Positions 24,516-31,361 of a DNA stretch of 44,659 nt are shown one piece after another. The translations under genes and the position numbers were made by a program. The DNA comes from a bacterium (GTDB lineage: Bacteria > Actinomycetota > Acidimicrobiia > Spongiisociales > Spongiisociaceae): assembly GCA_028821575.1 (NCBI GenBank), contig JAPPFW010000080.1:1-44659 (forward strand). The letters run 5' to 3'. How positions within the stretch are numbered: the stretch's first letter is position 1; the number at the start of each line of letters is the position of its first letter. The notes below the pieces were generated by a model. The model made no database searches, was not told the origin of the DNA, and saw only the letters and a program-made list of their open reading frames with translations.

Positions 24516-25208
24516 CTACTCCTTCTCGAGCCAGACGAGTTCGTAGTTGACCTTCCAATCGCCTCCGACGAAGCCCTTCACGAACAGGTAGTAGCCGTCG
24601 GCGGACACCCACACGTCGTAGGGTGGGTGATCGTTGGAAGTCTCGACGAACCGCACGTGATGGCACGGGAAGGTTCCCGAGCGGACCGTGATCTCCTCGT
24701 CACCCAGGTACTCGACGCTCGCTCCGACGAACTCGAGATGAGGTCCGGTGGCGCCGATGTGGTGAGAGGAGCAGAACGGCATGTTGTCCAGGCTCTGGCG
24801 CCCGGTCTGCGTGTAGTCGAGTCTCGCGAGGATCCAGGCATCAGATTGCAGGGCGTGGGTGCCGAGGGTGGCCGAGGAGGACTCACGTGAGGCGTTCTGG
24901 GAGATCCTCCCCGCGTCGGTCAAGGCCTCGCATTCGATCGAGTCGTCGGTGAACCTGTACCAGGCCGTACCCTGCGTGTTGTCGTCGACCATGACCCGGA
25001 TGGAGGCGTCGCGTGGTGAGTAGTCCTCGTCCATCGCCAGGACGACATCCCGGATGATTCCGTTGTCGTACAACTGGCAGAACGACCGCAGCACCCTCAG
25101 GCCGTCGCCGTGCGTGGTGATGGTGAAGTCCTCCCGGCTGCGCTTGTGGTCCCCCTCGCGTTCCTGGTACCAGGAGACGATCCGTCCCCTCAACGTGGTG
25201 TGATCCAT
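24516..25208 (-). CDS. Hypothetical protein, beta-rich (DUF3108-like appearance)
   Basis: A 230-residue soluble protein I do not recognise with confidence. It has no signal peptide or membrane segment. Alternating short strands (DFTITTHGDGLRVLRSFCQLYDNG, IRVMVDDNTQGTAWYRFTDD, then VRSGTFPCHHVRFVE and DVWVSADGYYLFVKGFVGGDWKVNYELV) suggest an antiparallel beta-barrel such as lipocalin- or DUF3108-type folds. C168-H169-H170 in PCHHVRF is a conspicuous cluster. ATG at 25208 has AGGGAGAG 7 bases upstream. It is convergent with PrpD copy B and downstream of the cupin gene on the same strand. Confidence 0.75.
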   Translation of the reverse strand: MDHTTLRGRIVSWYQEREGDHKRSREDFTITTHGDGLRVLRSFCQLYDNGIIRDVVLAMDEDYSPRDASIRVMVDDNTQGTAWYRFTDDSIECEALTDAGRISQNASRESSSATLGTHALQSDAWILARLDYTQTGRQSLDNMPFCSSHHIGATGPHLEFVGASVEYLGDEEITVRSGTFPCHHVRFVETSNDHPPYDVWVSADGYYLFVKGFVGGDWKVNYELVWLEKE

Positions 25209-25376
25209 CTTGGCGCTCTCCCTGAATCTCGCGATGTGATCACTCTATCGAACCGGAGTGATGTGCCGTCGGTGCACCGTTGCAATCGCGGTCCGGGGAT
25301 GGGAGGAGGCGACCGGACAACACCGAACGCTGCCGCATCCCGGCGCAAGAAGTAGAGGCGACAGTCTCGCCTCCGC

Positions 25377-26198
25377 CTAGCCGAAGTCGATAGCGTCGAA
25401 CCCGTCGGGGAATGCCGGGGGGGCGTCATGCCAGTCGACGGCCATTGCGCTCGAGGACCGGCACAGGCCGATGACGTAGGTGTCGGTGCCGGATCCGGGG
25501 CCGGAGTGGCCGATCTCCGCCGGTCGGTAGAAGTATCCCCCCGCCTCGTACGGGATCATCCTCGTCCCGTCCGGGAACACCTCTCCGTTCTGCATGGCCC
25601 CCTCCAGGAAGTACACCTCCTCCGCACAGGGGTGCGTCTCCCACTTGCTGATCTCCGCCCCCCAGTGGATGAGGCCGATGATCCAGGTACGGGCCCCGGT
25701 GTCCGGATCCTCGGCCAATCGCTTGTGCAACAGCCCGGGGGTGACCCCTGGCGTGGTGGAGGCAACCCAGCTCATCTCGTGCAGGGACAGCGGTTCGAGA
25801 CCAGCGGGTCCGTTCGCACCTGTGGCGGGGATCATCTCCAGCAGACCGGTCGAGAACATGAGGAAGCGGCATCCTGAGTCGCCGGCCTCGATATTCGACA
25901 CGGTGGTGCCGGCGGGAACCCGCAGGTAGCTGTAGCCCCGTAGGGTCTGGTCGTCGACGGTCATCGCGCCGTCCAGTACGAACACCTCGGTCAGAGCCGA
26001 GAATGACCGGGCTCCTCCGGCCGTCCAACCGCCCGGCGCCGTGACGACCTGCGACACCGACCCGTCGGCCGATTGACTGAGGATCTTCGTGCTGACGCCG
26101 TCGGGCAGGCCGCGGACGTCTAGATGTCGTTCGAGGAGGGCGGAGGTCCGTACCCCTGCCAGGAACGTGTTCGATCGGTCATACTCCTCCGGTCCCAT
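25377..26198 (-). CDS. Double-cupin protein (DUF4437-like)
   Basis: A 273-residue bicupin. The first cupin includes FSALTEVFVLDGAMTVDDQTLRGYSYLRVPAGT (about 70-102). The second includes ISKWETHPCAEEVYFLEGAMQNGEVFP and YFYRPAEIGHSGPGSGTD, with H and E in cupin motif 1 positions and a His in motif 2, so the C-terminal domain probably binds metal. The first domain lacks the histidines. ATG at 26198 has GGGAGGG a few bases upstream; the upstream in-frame TTG at 26210 is less likely. It diverges from the selenocysteine peroxiredoxin gene. A ureidoglycine-aminohydrolase-like role was considered, but the sequence does not settle it. Confidence 0.82.
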   Translation of the reverse strand: MGPEEYDRSNTFLAGVRTSALLERHLDVRGLPDGVSTKILSQSADGSVSQVVTAPGGWTAGGARSFSALTEVFVLDGAMTVDDQTLRGYSYLRVPAGTTVSNIEAGDSGCRFLMFSTGLLEMIPATGANGPAGLEPLSLHEMSWVASTTPGVTPGLLHKRLAEDPDTGARTWIIGLIHWGAEISKWETHPCAEEVYFLEGAMQNGEVFPDGTRMIPYEAGGYFYRPAEIGHSGPGSGTDTYVIGLCRSSSAMAVDWHDAPPAFPDGFDAIDFG

Positions 26199-26281
26199 CA
26201 ACCCTCCCAAGATCGTTCGTCCGAGAGTACTGCGAGCACAAGATCATCGACGGGCAACTGGCAACCGGCTACGATGCCGGG

Positions 26282-26752
26282 ATGCTGCTGCCGAATAGTC
26301 CTGCACCCCAGTTCAGCCTTCCGGACCAGGACGGAACGGAAGTCCGCCTGTCCGACTTTCGCGGGCGGTGGGTGGTCTTCTGGTGGTACGCGAAAGCGGC
26401 GACCGAGGGGTGAAGGCGCGAAGGTGAGGGGTTCCGTGCCAGAACCCCTGAATTCGAGTCCGAGGATGTGGTGATCCTGGGAGCCTCCTACGACACGCCG
26501 GCGGAGAACCGCGCATGGCATGAGGATATGGGCTTCGGCTTCCGGCTGCTGTCGGACCCCGACCGAGCGGCCGCCGCCGCTTACGGGGTTGTCCGGCCAC
26601 CCACCGACCGGTTCGCCGCCTACCCTGCGCGGGCCACCTTCGTCATCGATCCGGCCGGGCTGGTCGGTTTGGTGTACGTGGTGGCGGGTAGCCAGATCGA
26701 CAGCCACGCCTCCACGGTCCTGGAGGATCTGCTCATCCTCAAGCGCGGGTGA
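26282..26752 (+). CDS. Selenocysteine-containing peroxiredoxin (BCP/AhpC-TSA family), TGA read as Sec
   Basis: Read through one in-frame TGA (26411-26413, codon 44), this gives a 156-residue peroxiredoxin of normal BCP/AhpC-TSA length. Upstream of the TGA are PNSPAPQFSLPDQDG, VRLSDFRGRWVVFWWY and AKAATEG. Downstream, in the same frame, are EGEGFR, DVVILGASYDTPAENRAWHE, FRLLSDPDRAAAAAYGV and ATFVIDPAGLVG. The TGA falls exactly at the peroxidatic cysteine position (TxGC in the family), so U44 would be the reducing centre. The position of a resolving Cys five residues on is E49, and no cysteine occurs anywhere else, making it a 1-Sec enzyme. A SECIS-like hairpin follows at 26427-26449. It should reduce hydroperoxides. 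Sec synthesis genes (selA, selB, selC, selD) are not in the window. ATG 26282 lacks a strong Shine-Dalgarno but fits the family N-terminus. Confidence 0.88.
26427..26449 (+). promoter_or_regulatory. Candidate bacterial SECIS element
   Basis: A stem-loop inside the peroxiredoxin coding region, downstream of the TGA. Perfect stem GGGGTTC (26428-26434) / GAACCCC (26442-26448), extended by A26427-T26449 to 8 pairs. The 7-base apical loop is CGTGCCA (26435-26441), with a G at its second position. The loop begins 21 bases after the TGA. This fits the published bacterial SECIS description (loop G in the first two bases, about 16-37 bases from UGA). It would bind SelB-Sec-tRNA. Confidence 0.82.
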
Positions 26753-26778
26753 AGCTACTTCGCTCTCCCGGACCCTGA

Positions 26779-27618
26779 TTACGAGGACGGATCGGGGTAG
26801 GCGGCCACGATCTGGCGGGATCTGCGAACCACTGCCTCGTCGATCATGCGACCGTTCTCGTCGACGATGATGCCGCGCCCGGAAGCAATGGCCCGGTCGT
26901 AGGCCTCGACCATCCGGCGCGCCTCCTCCAACTCAACAGCGCCAGGTGTGAAGGTCTCGTTGATGATCCGGACGTGGGCCGGATGGATGGCGGAACGTCC
27001 TGCGAAACCCATGTCCGCCAGTTCCTGGGTGGAGCGCCTGAGTTGGTCGAGGGTGCTCATGTCCAGGTTGGTGTAGACCGGCCCGATCGGGCCTTCTATC
27101 CCGGCGGCCGCCGATGCCCAGACCAGCATGGATCGGGAGGCGAGCCAGGCCGGATGTTCCGGCGGCACGGACATCCCTAGGTCGGCGCCCATGTCCGCCT
27201 CGCCTGCCATGAGGCGGATGACCCTTTCATGAGCGGCCATCGACGGTGCATCGAGCAGGCCCCGACCGCTTTCGACCAGGGCAGTGAGACCGGTGCCTGC
27301 TACAGCCCGGGTAGCGGAGATCCGTTCGATGAGCCGGAGGTCGGCTTTGGGGACGACGATCGTGTCGATGTCGAGTCCGGCGAGAGCGTTGAGGTCCGAC
27401 GCGAGGTGATCCGGGTGGCTGTTGATCCTCACGCCCACGCATGCACCGTCGCGCTTCAGGCTCGGGATCGCCCGCTGCGCCTCCCGGCGGGCCAGTTCCT
27501 TGGAGCCTACGGCAACGGCGTCCTCCAGATCGACCAGAACCAGGTCGGCGTGGCGCTGTGCCGCTTTCAACAGCATCTTCGGCCGGTCGGCCGGTACGTA
27601 CAGGACGCTACGGATCAT
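26779..27618 (-). CDS. HpcH/HpaI aldolase/citrate-lyase-beta family (CitE-like) protein
   Basis: A 279-residue TIM-barrel lyase of the CitE/L-malyl-CoA lyase group, which cleaves or forms C-C bonds on CoA or acid substrates with a divalent metal. Landmarks are the N-terminal SVLYVPADRPKMLLKAA, DLVLVDLEDAV (metal/Mg region), VGVRINS, the active-site acid region ALVESGRGLLDA and MAGEADMGADLG, and AGRSAIHPAHVRIINETF near the C-terminus. The start is taken as ATG 27618 (MIRSVLYVP), the family N-terminus; the longer frame upstream runs into heptamer-repeat DNA. It is convergent with the peroxiredoxin. Neighbouring CoA enzymes suggest a malyl-, citramalyl- or similar CoA substrate. Confidence 0.9.
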   Translation of the reverse strand: MIRSVLYVPADRPKMLLKAAQRHADLVLVDLEDAVAVGSKELARREAQRAIPSLKRDGACVGVRINSHPDHLASDLNALAGLDIDTIVVPKADLRLIERISATRAVAGTGLTALVESGRGLLDAPSMAAHERVIRLMAGEADMGADLGMSVPPEHPAWLASRSMLVWASAAAGIEGPIGPVYTNLDMSTLDQLRRSTQELADMGFAGRSAIHPAHVRIINETFTPGAVELEEARRMVEAYDRAIASGRGIIVDENGRMIDEAVVRRSRQIVAAYPDPSS

Positions 27619-27632
27619 CGGGCCGGAGAGTA

Positions 27633-27646
27633 GTGGCTTGTGGCTA
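27633..27646. repeat. Short heptamer pair (GTGGCTT/GTGGCTA)
   Basis: Two adjacent heptamers GTGGCTT and GTGGCTA in the gap between the CitE-like gene (-) and the next gene (+). The next 20 bases (GTAGCCG, then ACC-rich units) are more diverged. It matches the unit seen at 40290. Confidence 0.7.
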
Positions 27647-27699
27647 GTAGCCGTCTCACCGTTCACCACTCACAACTGGCCCAGGTAACGTCGGGTGGG

Positions 27700-28464
27700 A
27701 TGGCACGCCCTGCACGCCGCCATGATCATGACGCCGGGGGGGACCGTGAGGTCCTGGCTGCCAAGGCCGACCTGCGTGAGGCGGTCTGGGATCGGCTGAT
27801 CGCCGCCAAAGCCTCCCGATTTCCTGGAGCCCGTGGACGCATCCCGAACTTCGTAGGCGCGGAGGCGGCAGCCGAGCGCCTCCGGCACACCGAGGAGTGG
27901 TTAGCTGCTGGGACGCTCAAGTCGAATCCGGACTCTCCGCAGTGGCCGGTAAGGCAGAGGGCGCTCGAGGATGGAAAGCTGGTCTTCATGGCCGTGCCAA
28001 GGCTCGCCGAGCCTGACCCGTTCTTCTGCCTTGATCCGGACGACCTGGCCGACACCCCGCGGCGCGCCTCATCCATCAAGGGGGCAAGCCGATCAGCCCG
28101 GACGGTACGGGTTGAGGAGATGGAGCCGGTTGACCTGGTTGTCACCGGTTGCGTGGCGGTGGACCCGACCGGTGCCCGCTTGGGCAAGGGTGGGGGCTTC
28201 AGCGATCTGGAATACGCCTTGGGCTGGGAAGCCGGTTTGATCGGACCAGCCACGGTGGTGGCTACCACTGTGCACGAGACCCAGGTGGTGGAACCGAACA
28301 CGATCCCCCTCACCGACCATGACATGGCGCTGGATCTCATCGTGACACCCGAACGCGTGATCCCTTGCGAAGGACGACGCGACCCCCCTCGAGTGCGCTG
28401 GGAGGAACTCACCGAGGAGAAGATTGCCTCGATCCCACTGCTGCAGGCTCTACGTCCGGAGTAG
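27700..28464 (+). CDS. 5-formyltetrahydrofolate cyclo-ligase-like (MTHFS-domain) protein
   Basis: A 254-residue protein of the 5-FCL/MTHFS family. It contains KADLREAVWDRLIAAKASRFPGARGRIPNF and, further on, LGKGGGFSDLEYALGWEAGLI where true 5-FCL has a GxGGGYYDR loop. The GKGGGFSDLE form is that of MTHFSD-type proteins, whose substrate is uncertain. The last quarter (VIPCEGRRDPPRVRWEELTEEKI) is also of that subgroup. The start is ATG 27700. It is not adjacent to other folate genes; a heptamer array and modABC follow. The activity is therefore not assigned. Confidence 0.82.
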   Translation: MARPARRHDHDAGGDREVLAAKADLREAVWDRLIAAKASRFPGARGRIPNFVGAEAAAERLRHTEEWLAAGTLKSNPDSPQWPVRQRALEDGKLVFMAVPRLAEPDPFFCLDPDDLADTPRRASSIKGASRSARTVRVEEMEPVDLVVTGCVAVDPTGARLGKGGGFSDLEYALGWEAGLIGPATVVATTVHETQVVEPNTIPLTDHDMALDLIVTPERVIPCEGRRDPPRVRWEELTEEKIASIPLLQALRPE

Positions 28465-28529
28465 TTGCTATTTGCTAGTTGTGTGTGGCACTGACCTACG
28501 TTTGTTACCCACTGCCCGCTGGCACCATT

Positions 28530-28557
28530 CACAAGCCACAAGCCACAAGCCACAAGC
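28530..28557. repeat. Heptamer tandem array (CACAAGC)n
   Basis: Four perfect CACAAGC copies in the gap ahead of modA. The unit is the same as that at 31313, written on the same strand (CCACAAG in another phase). Confidence 0.96.
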
Positions 28558-28616
28558 CGCCACCGACCACCCCCGGCTACCGTCACGCGGTCATCGCGAG
28601 CCGGAAGGTACAGAAC

Positions 28617-29369
28617 ATGGCCCGAGTCCTGGCAGCCGGATTGCTCCTGTTCCTGGTGGCGGGCGCGTGCGGGAGATCGGCTGGTGACCCGGACGCTCGA
28701 CGGGAGTTGGTGGTGTCGGCCGCGGCCTCGCTCACGGATGCGTTCCGCGAGATCGAGGGGGCCTTCGAAGAGACGAATCCGGCGGTCGACGTGATCCTCA
28801 ACCTGGGGGGTAGCGCCCTCCTCCGGGAACAGATCCTCTCGGGCGCCCCGGTTGGAGTGTTCGCGTCCGCCAGCCTCCGGATCATGGACCAGGTCTCGGA
28901 CGCCGGCCGGCTCGACGGTTCCTACCGGGTGTTCGCCCACAACCGCATGGCGATCGCGGTTCCTGCGGGCAACCCGGCCGGGATCCTCGGCCTGGACGAT
29001 CTGGCGGACGAGACGCTCTTGGTGGGCTTGTGTGCGCCGGCGGTTCCGTGTGGCTACCTGGCACGGGAAGTGCTGGCCGGGGCAGGGATCCGTCCGGCCG
29101 TGGACACCGAGGAAACCAACGTGCGGGCACTGCTCACCAAGGTGGAGGCCGGGGAGCTCGACGTGGCGATCGTGTACGTCACGGACCTTGAGGCCTCGGA
29201 AGGGGTGGAGGGGATACCGATCGCCGACCGCTACAACGTGGATGCCGAGTACCCGCTTGGGGTGGTGAACGGATCGCCGGAGCCGGCCGACGCCCGACTG
29301 TTCGCCGCCTTCGTGCTGTCTGCGGAAGGCGGGCGGATACTGGAAGGTCACGGGTTCTCTCTACCGTAG
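28617..29369 (+). CDS. modA: Molybdate ABC transporter substrate-binding lipoprotein
   Basis: A 250-residue periplasmic-binding protein. The N-terminal ARVLAAGLLLFLVAGAC is a lipoprotein signal peptide, with the cysteine as probable lipid anchor. The mature part starts with VVSAAASLTDAFREIEGAFEE, a typical ModA sequence whose serines help bind the oxyanion, followed by LNLGGSALLREQILSGAPVGVFASAS. The length is typical. ATG 28617 has GGAAGG 8 bases upstream. It is the first gene of modABC (6 bases to modB). Its product gives molybdate to ModB/ModC. Tungstate-selective relatives cannot be excluded. Confidence 0.94.
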   Translation: MARVLAAGLLLFLVAGACGRSAGDPDARRELVVSAAASLTDAFREIEGAFEETNPAVDVILNLGGSALLREQILSGAPVGVFASASLRIMDQVSDAGRLDGSYRVFAHNRMAIAVPAGNPAGILGLDDLADETLLVGLCAPAVPCGYLAREVLAGAGIRPAVDTEETNVRALLTKVEAGELDVAIVYVTDLEASEGVEGIPIADRYNVDAEYPLGVVNGSPEPADARLFAAFVLSAEGGRILEGHGFSLP

Positions 29370-29375
29370 GCTGGA

Positions 29376-30218
29376 ATGAGCGTCACGCGCAGGAATCGAG
29401 GAGATACGGGCCTCCCCCGGTCAACCAGGCGCCGTCCTCGGCTCTCGCCCCCACTGTTCATCCTCATCCCGGCCGCCATCGGACTTGCGCTGTTCGTGGT
29501 GCCGGTGCTGGGTCTCCTCGTGCGTACGCCGTGGCGGAACCTGCTCTCGCTCCTCTCCGCGGAGATGGTGATCGACACGCTCTGGCTTTCCCTGGTCTCT
29601 TCGGTGGCCGCGGCGGTGATCTCCCTAGCCGTCGGCGTGCCTCTCGCCTGGGTACTGGCCCGCTCCGATCTCCCTGGAAGGTCGGTGGTCAGGGGCCTGG
29701 TGCTTCTTCCAATGGTCCTGCCGCCCGTCGTCGGGGGCGCAGTCCTGCTGTTCGCGCTCGGACGGCGAGGGCTGGTGGGCGCGCCGCTCGAGCGGGTGAC
29801 CGGTATCACCCTCCCATTCACCACCTGGGGCGTGATCGTGGCCGTCTCGTTCGTGGCCATGCCGCTGATGGTCATCACGGTAGAGGGAGCATTGCGCAAC
29901 CTCGATCCGGGCTTCGAGCGGGCCGCCGAGACCCTGGGAGCGGGGCGGTGGACGGTGCTGCGGCGGGTGACCCTTCCCATGATCGCTCCCTCTCTGGTCG
30001 CCGGGACCGCCTTGACCTGGGCCCGGGCGCTGGGCGAGTTCGGTGCCACCCTCACCTTTGCGGGCAACCTGCAGGGCCGGACCCAGACCCTGCCCCTAGC
30101 GGTGTTCGTCGCCCTCGAGAGCGACCGGGACACGGCTATAGCCTTGAGCCTTTTGATGGTGGTCGTCTCGCTGGTAGTGCTTGTCGCTCTTCGAGATCAC
30201 TGGTGGAGGCGCCGGTGA
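29376..30218 (+). CDS. modB: Molybdate ABC transporter permease
   Basis: A 280-residue permease with about six hydrophobic segments: IGLALFVVPVLGLLV; a middle region LWLSLVSSVAAAVISLAVGVPLAWVLAR; LVLLPMVLPPVVGGAVLLFALG; VSFVAMPLMVITVEGAL; the EAA-type coupling loop RAAETLGAGRWTVLRRVTLPMIAPSL; and VVSLVVLVALRDHW. This is the ModB pattern. The stop overlaps the modC start (GTGA at 30215-30218). Confidence 0.95.
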   Translation: MSVTRRNRGDTGLPRSTRRRPRLSPPLFILIPAAIGLALFVVPVLGLLVRTPWRNLLSLLSAEMVIDTLWLSLVSSVAAAVISLAVGVPLAWVLARSDLPGRSVVRGLVLLPMVLPPVVGGAVLLFALGRRGLVGAPLERVTGITLPFTTWGVIVAVSFVAMPLMVITVEGALRNLDPGFERAAETLGAGRWTVLRRVTLPMIAPSLVAGTALTWARALGEFGATLTFAGNLQGRTQTLPLAVFVALESDRDTAIALSLLMVVVSLVVLVALRDHWWRRR

Positions 30219-31270
30219 GCGGCGGCCTCGACGCCCGCGTCGTGGTGGAGCGGGAGGGCTTCCATCTCGACGTGTCCTTGAGCATCCCGCCAGGCCGGAC
30301 GGTGGCGGTACTCGGCCCGAACGGGGCGGGGAAGACCACCCTGGTAGAGGCCCTGGCAGGGTTGGTGCCCCTGGACCGAGGGTCCGTGACCCTTGGGGGC
30401 CGGCTCCTCGACGCTCCTGGTGAGGGCGTTTTCGTAGAGCCGTACCGGAGACGCATAGGGGTGGCCTTCCAGGACGGGATGCTCTTTCCCCACCTCAGTT
30501 CCCTCGAGAACGTCGCGTTCGGACTGCGCGCCGGAGGCGCACCCCGTTCCGAGGCGCGGCGAGTAGCCGGGGAGTGGCTGGCGGCGGTGGGAATGTCCGA
30601 CATGGCCGACCGGCGACCGGCGGCGCTTTCCGGGGGTCAGGCGCAAAGGGTGGCCTTCGCACGGGCTCTGGCGACCGAACCGGAGATGCTCCTGCTCGAC
30701 GAGCCGTTCTCGGCGCTGGACATCACATCGAGGGCCGGACTCCGGCGAATGCTCCGCGAACACCTGGCAGGTTACTCCGGACCCCGCCTCCTGATCACCC
30801 ACGACCCGACCGAGGCATTCCTGCTAGCCGATAGGCTGGTGATCCTGGAGAAGGGCTCCGTCGTCCAGAGCGGCACGGCCGACGAGATCCGGCTCCGGCC
30901 CGCGAGTCGCTACGCCGCCGATCTGGCCGGGGTCAATCTGCTGGTAGGCGTAGCTTCCGGACGTGGCCTGACTGTGGACGGGCACGATCTCGTGATTGCG
31001 GAGGCCCTCGAAGGCCGGGTGATCGCCACGGTCCACCCGCGGGCTATCTCGATCCACCTCGAGCAACCCGGCGGCAGCCCCAGGAACTCCTGGAGGACCG
31101 CGATACGCCACGTCGATCACCACGCCGACCGCGTCCGGATTCAGACGGATGGCCCGCTGTCCCTAACCGCCGAGGTGACGCCGGAGGCTCAGTCCTCCTT
31201 GAACCTGCTTCCCGGCTCCCCGATCTGGCTGTCCATCAAAGCCACCGAGATACTGGTGGTTAGCGGTTAG
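30215..31270 (+). CDS. modC: Molybdate ABC transporter ATP-binding protein
   Basis: A 351-residue ATPase, the usual ModC length. It has Walker A GPNGAGKTT, the signature LSGGQAQRVAFARALA, Walker B LLLDEPFSALD and the H-loop ITHDPTEAF. The C-terminal part (about 235-351) has the MOP/TOBE domain that binds molybdate, ending in WLSIKATEILVV. GTG at 30215, overlapping the modB TGA, is the natural start and coupled to it. A long frame extending upstream is a shadow of modB. Confidence 0.96.
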   Translation: MSGGLDARVVVEREGFHLDVSLSIPPGRTVAVLGPNGAGKTTLVEALAGLVPLDRGSVTLGGRLLDAPGEGVFVEPYRRRIGVAFQDGMLFPHLSSLENVAFGLRAGGAPRSEARRVAGEWLAAVGMSDMADRRPAALSGGQAQRVAFARALATEPEMLLLDEPFSALDITSRAGLRRMLREHLAGYSGPRLLITHDPTEAFLLADRLVILEKGSVVQSGTADEIRLRPASRYAADLAGVNLLVGVASGRGLTVDGHDLVIAEALEGRVIATVHPRAISIHLEQPGGSPRNSWRTAIRHVDHHADRVRIQTDGPLSLTAEVTPEAQSSLNLLPGSPIWLSIKATEILVVSG

Positions 31271-31305
31271 TTAGTTGCTAGTTTACATTGCTTACTGACG
31301 ACTGA

Positions 31306-31361
31306 CCACCAGCCACAAGCCACAAGCCACAAGCCACTAGCCACAAGCCACTAACCACGAC
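31306..31361. repeat. Heptamer tandem array (CCACNAG)n
   Basis: Eight contiguous 7-base units: CCACCAG, three CCACAAG, CCACTAG, CCACAAG, CCACTAA and CCACGAC. The stop codon of the minus-strand permease (31351-31353) lies inside the seventh unit, so the array extends into the end of that gene. Confidence 0.96.

Noticed and set aside
26282..26413. Truncated peroxiredoxin pseudogene ended by TGA
   Set aside because: The frame continues with intact peroxiredoxin sequence after the TGA, there is no frameshift, and the TGA is at the catalytic cysteine site with a SECIS-like hairpin. Sec decoding fits better than decay, although it depends on genomic Sec machinery that I cannot see.
27726..29351. 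541-residue minus-strand open frame
   Set aside because: It overlaps the MTHFS-like gene and modA, which have clear motifs and Shine-Dalgarno sites on the plus strand.
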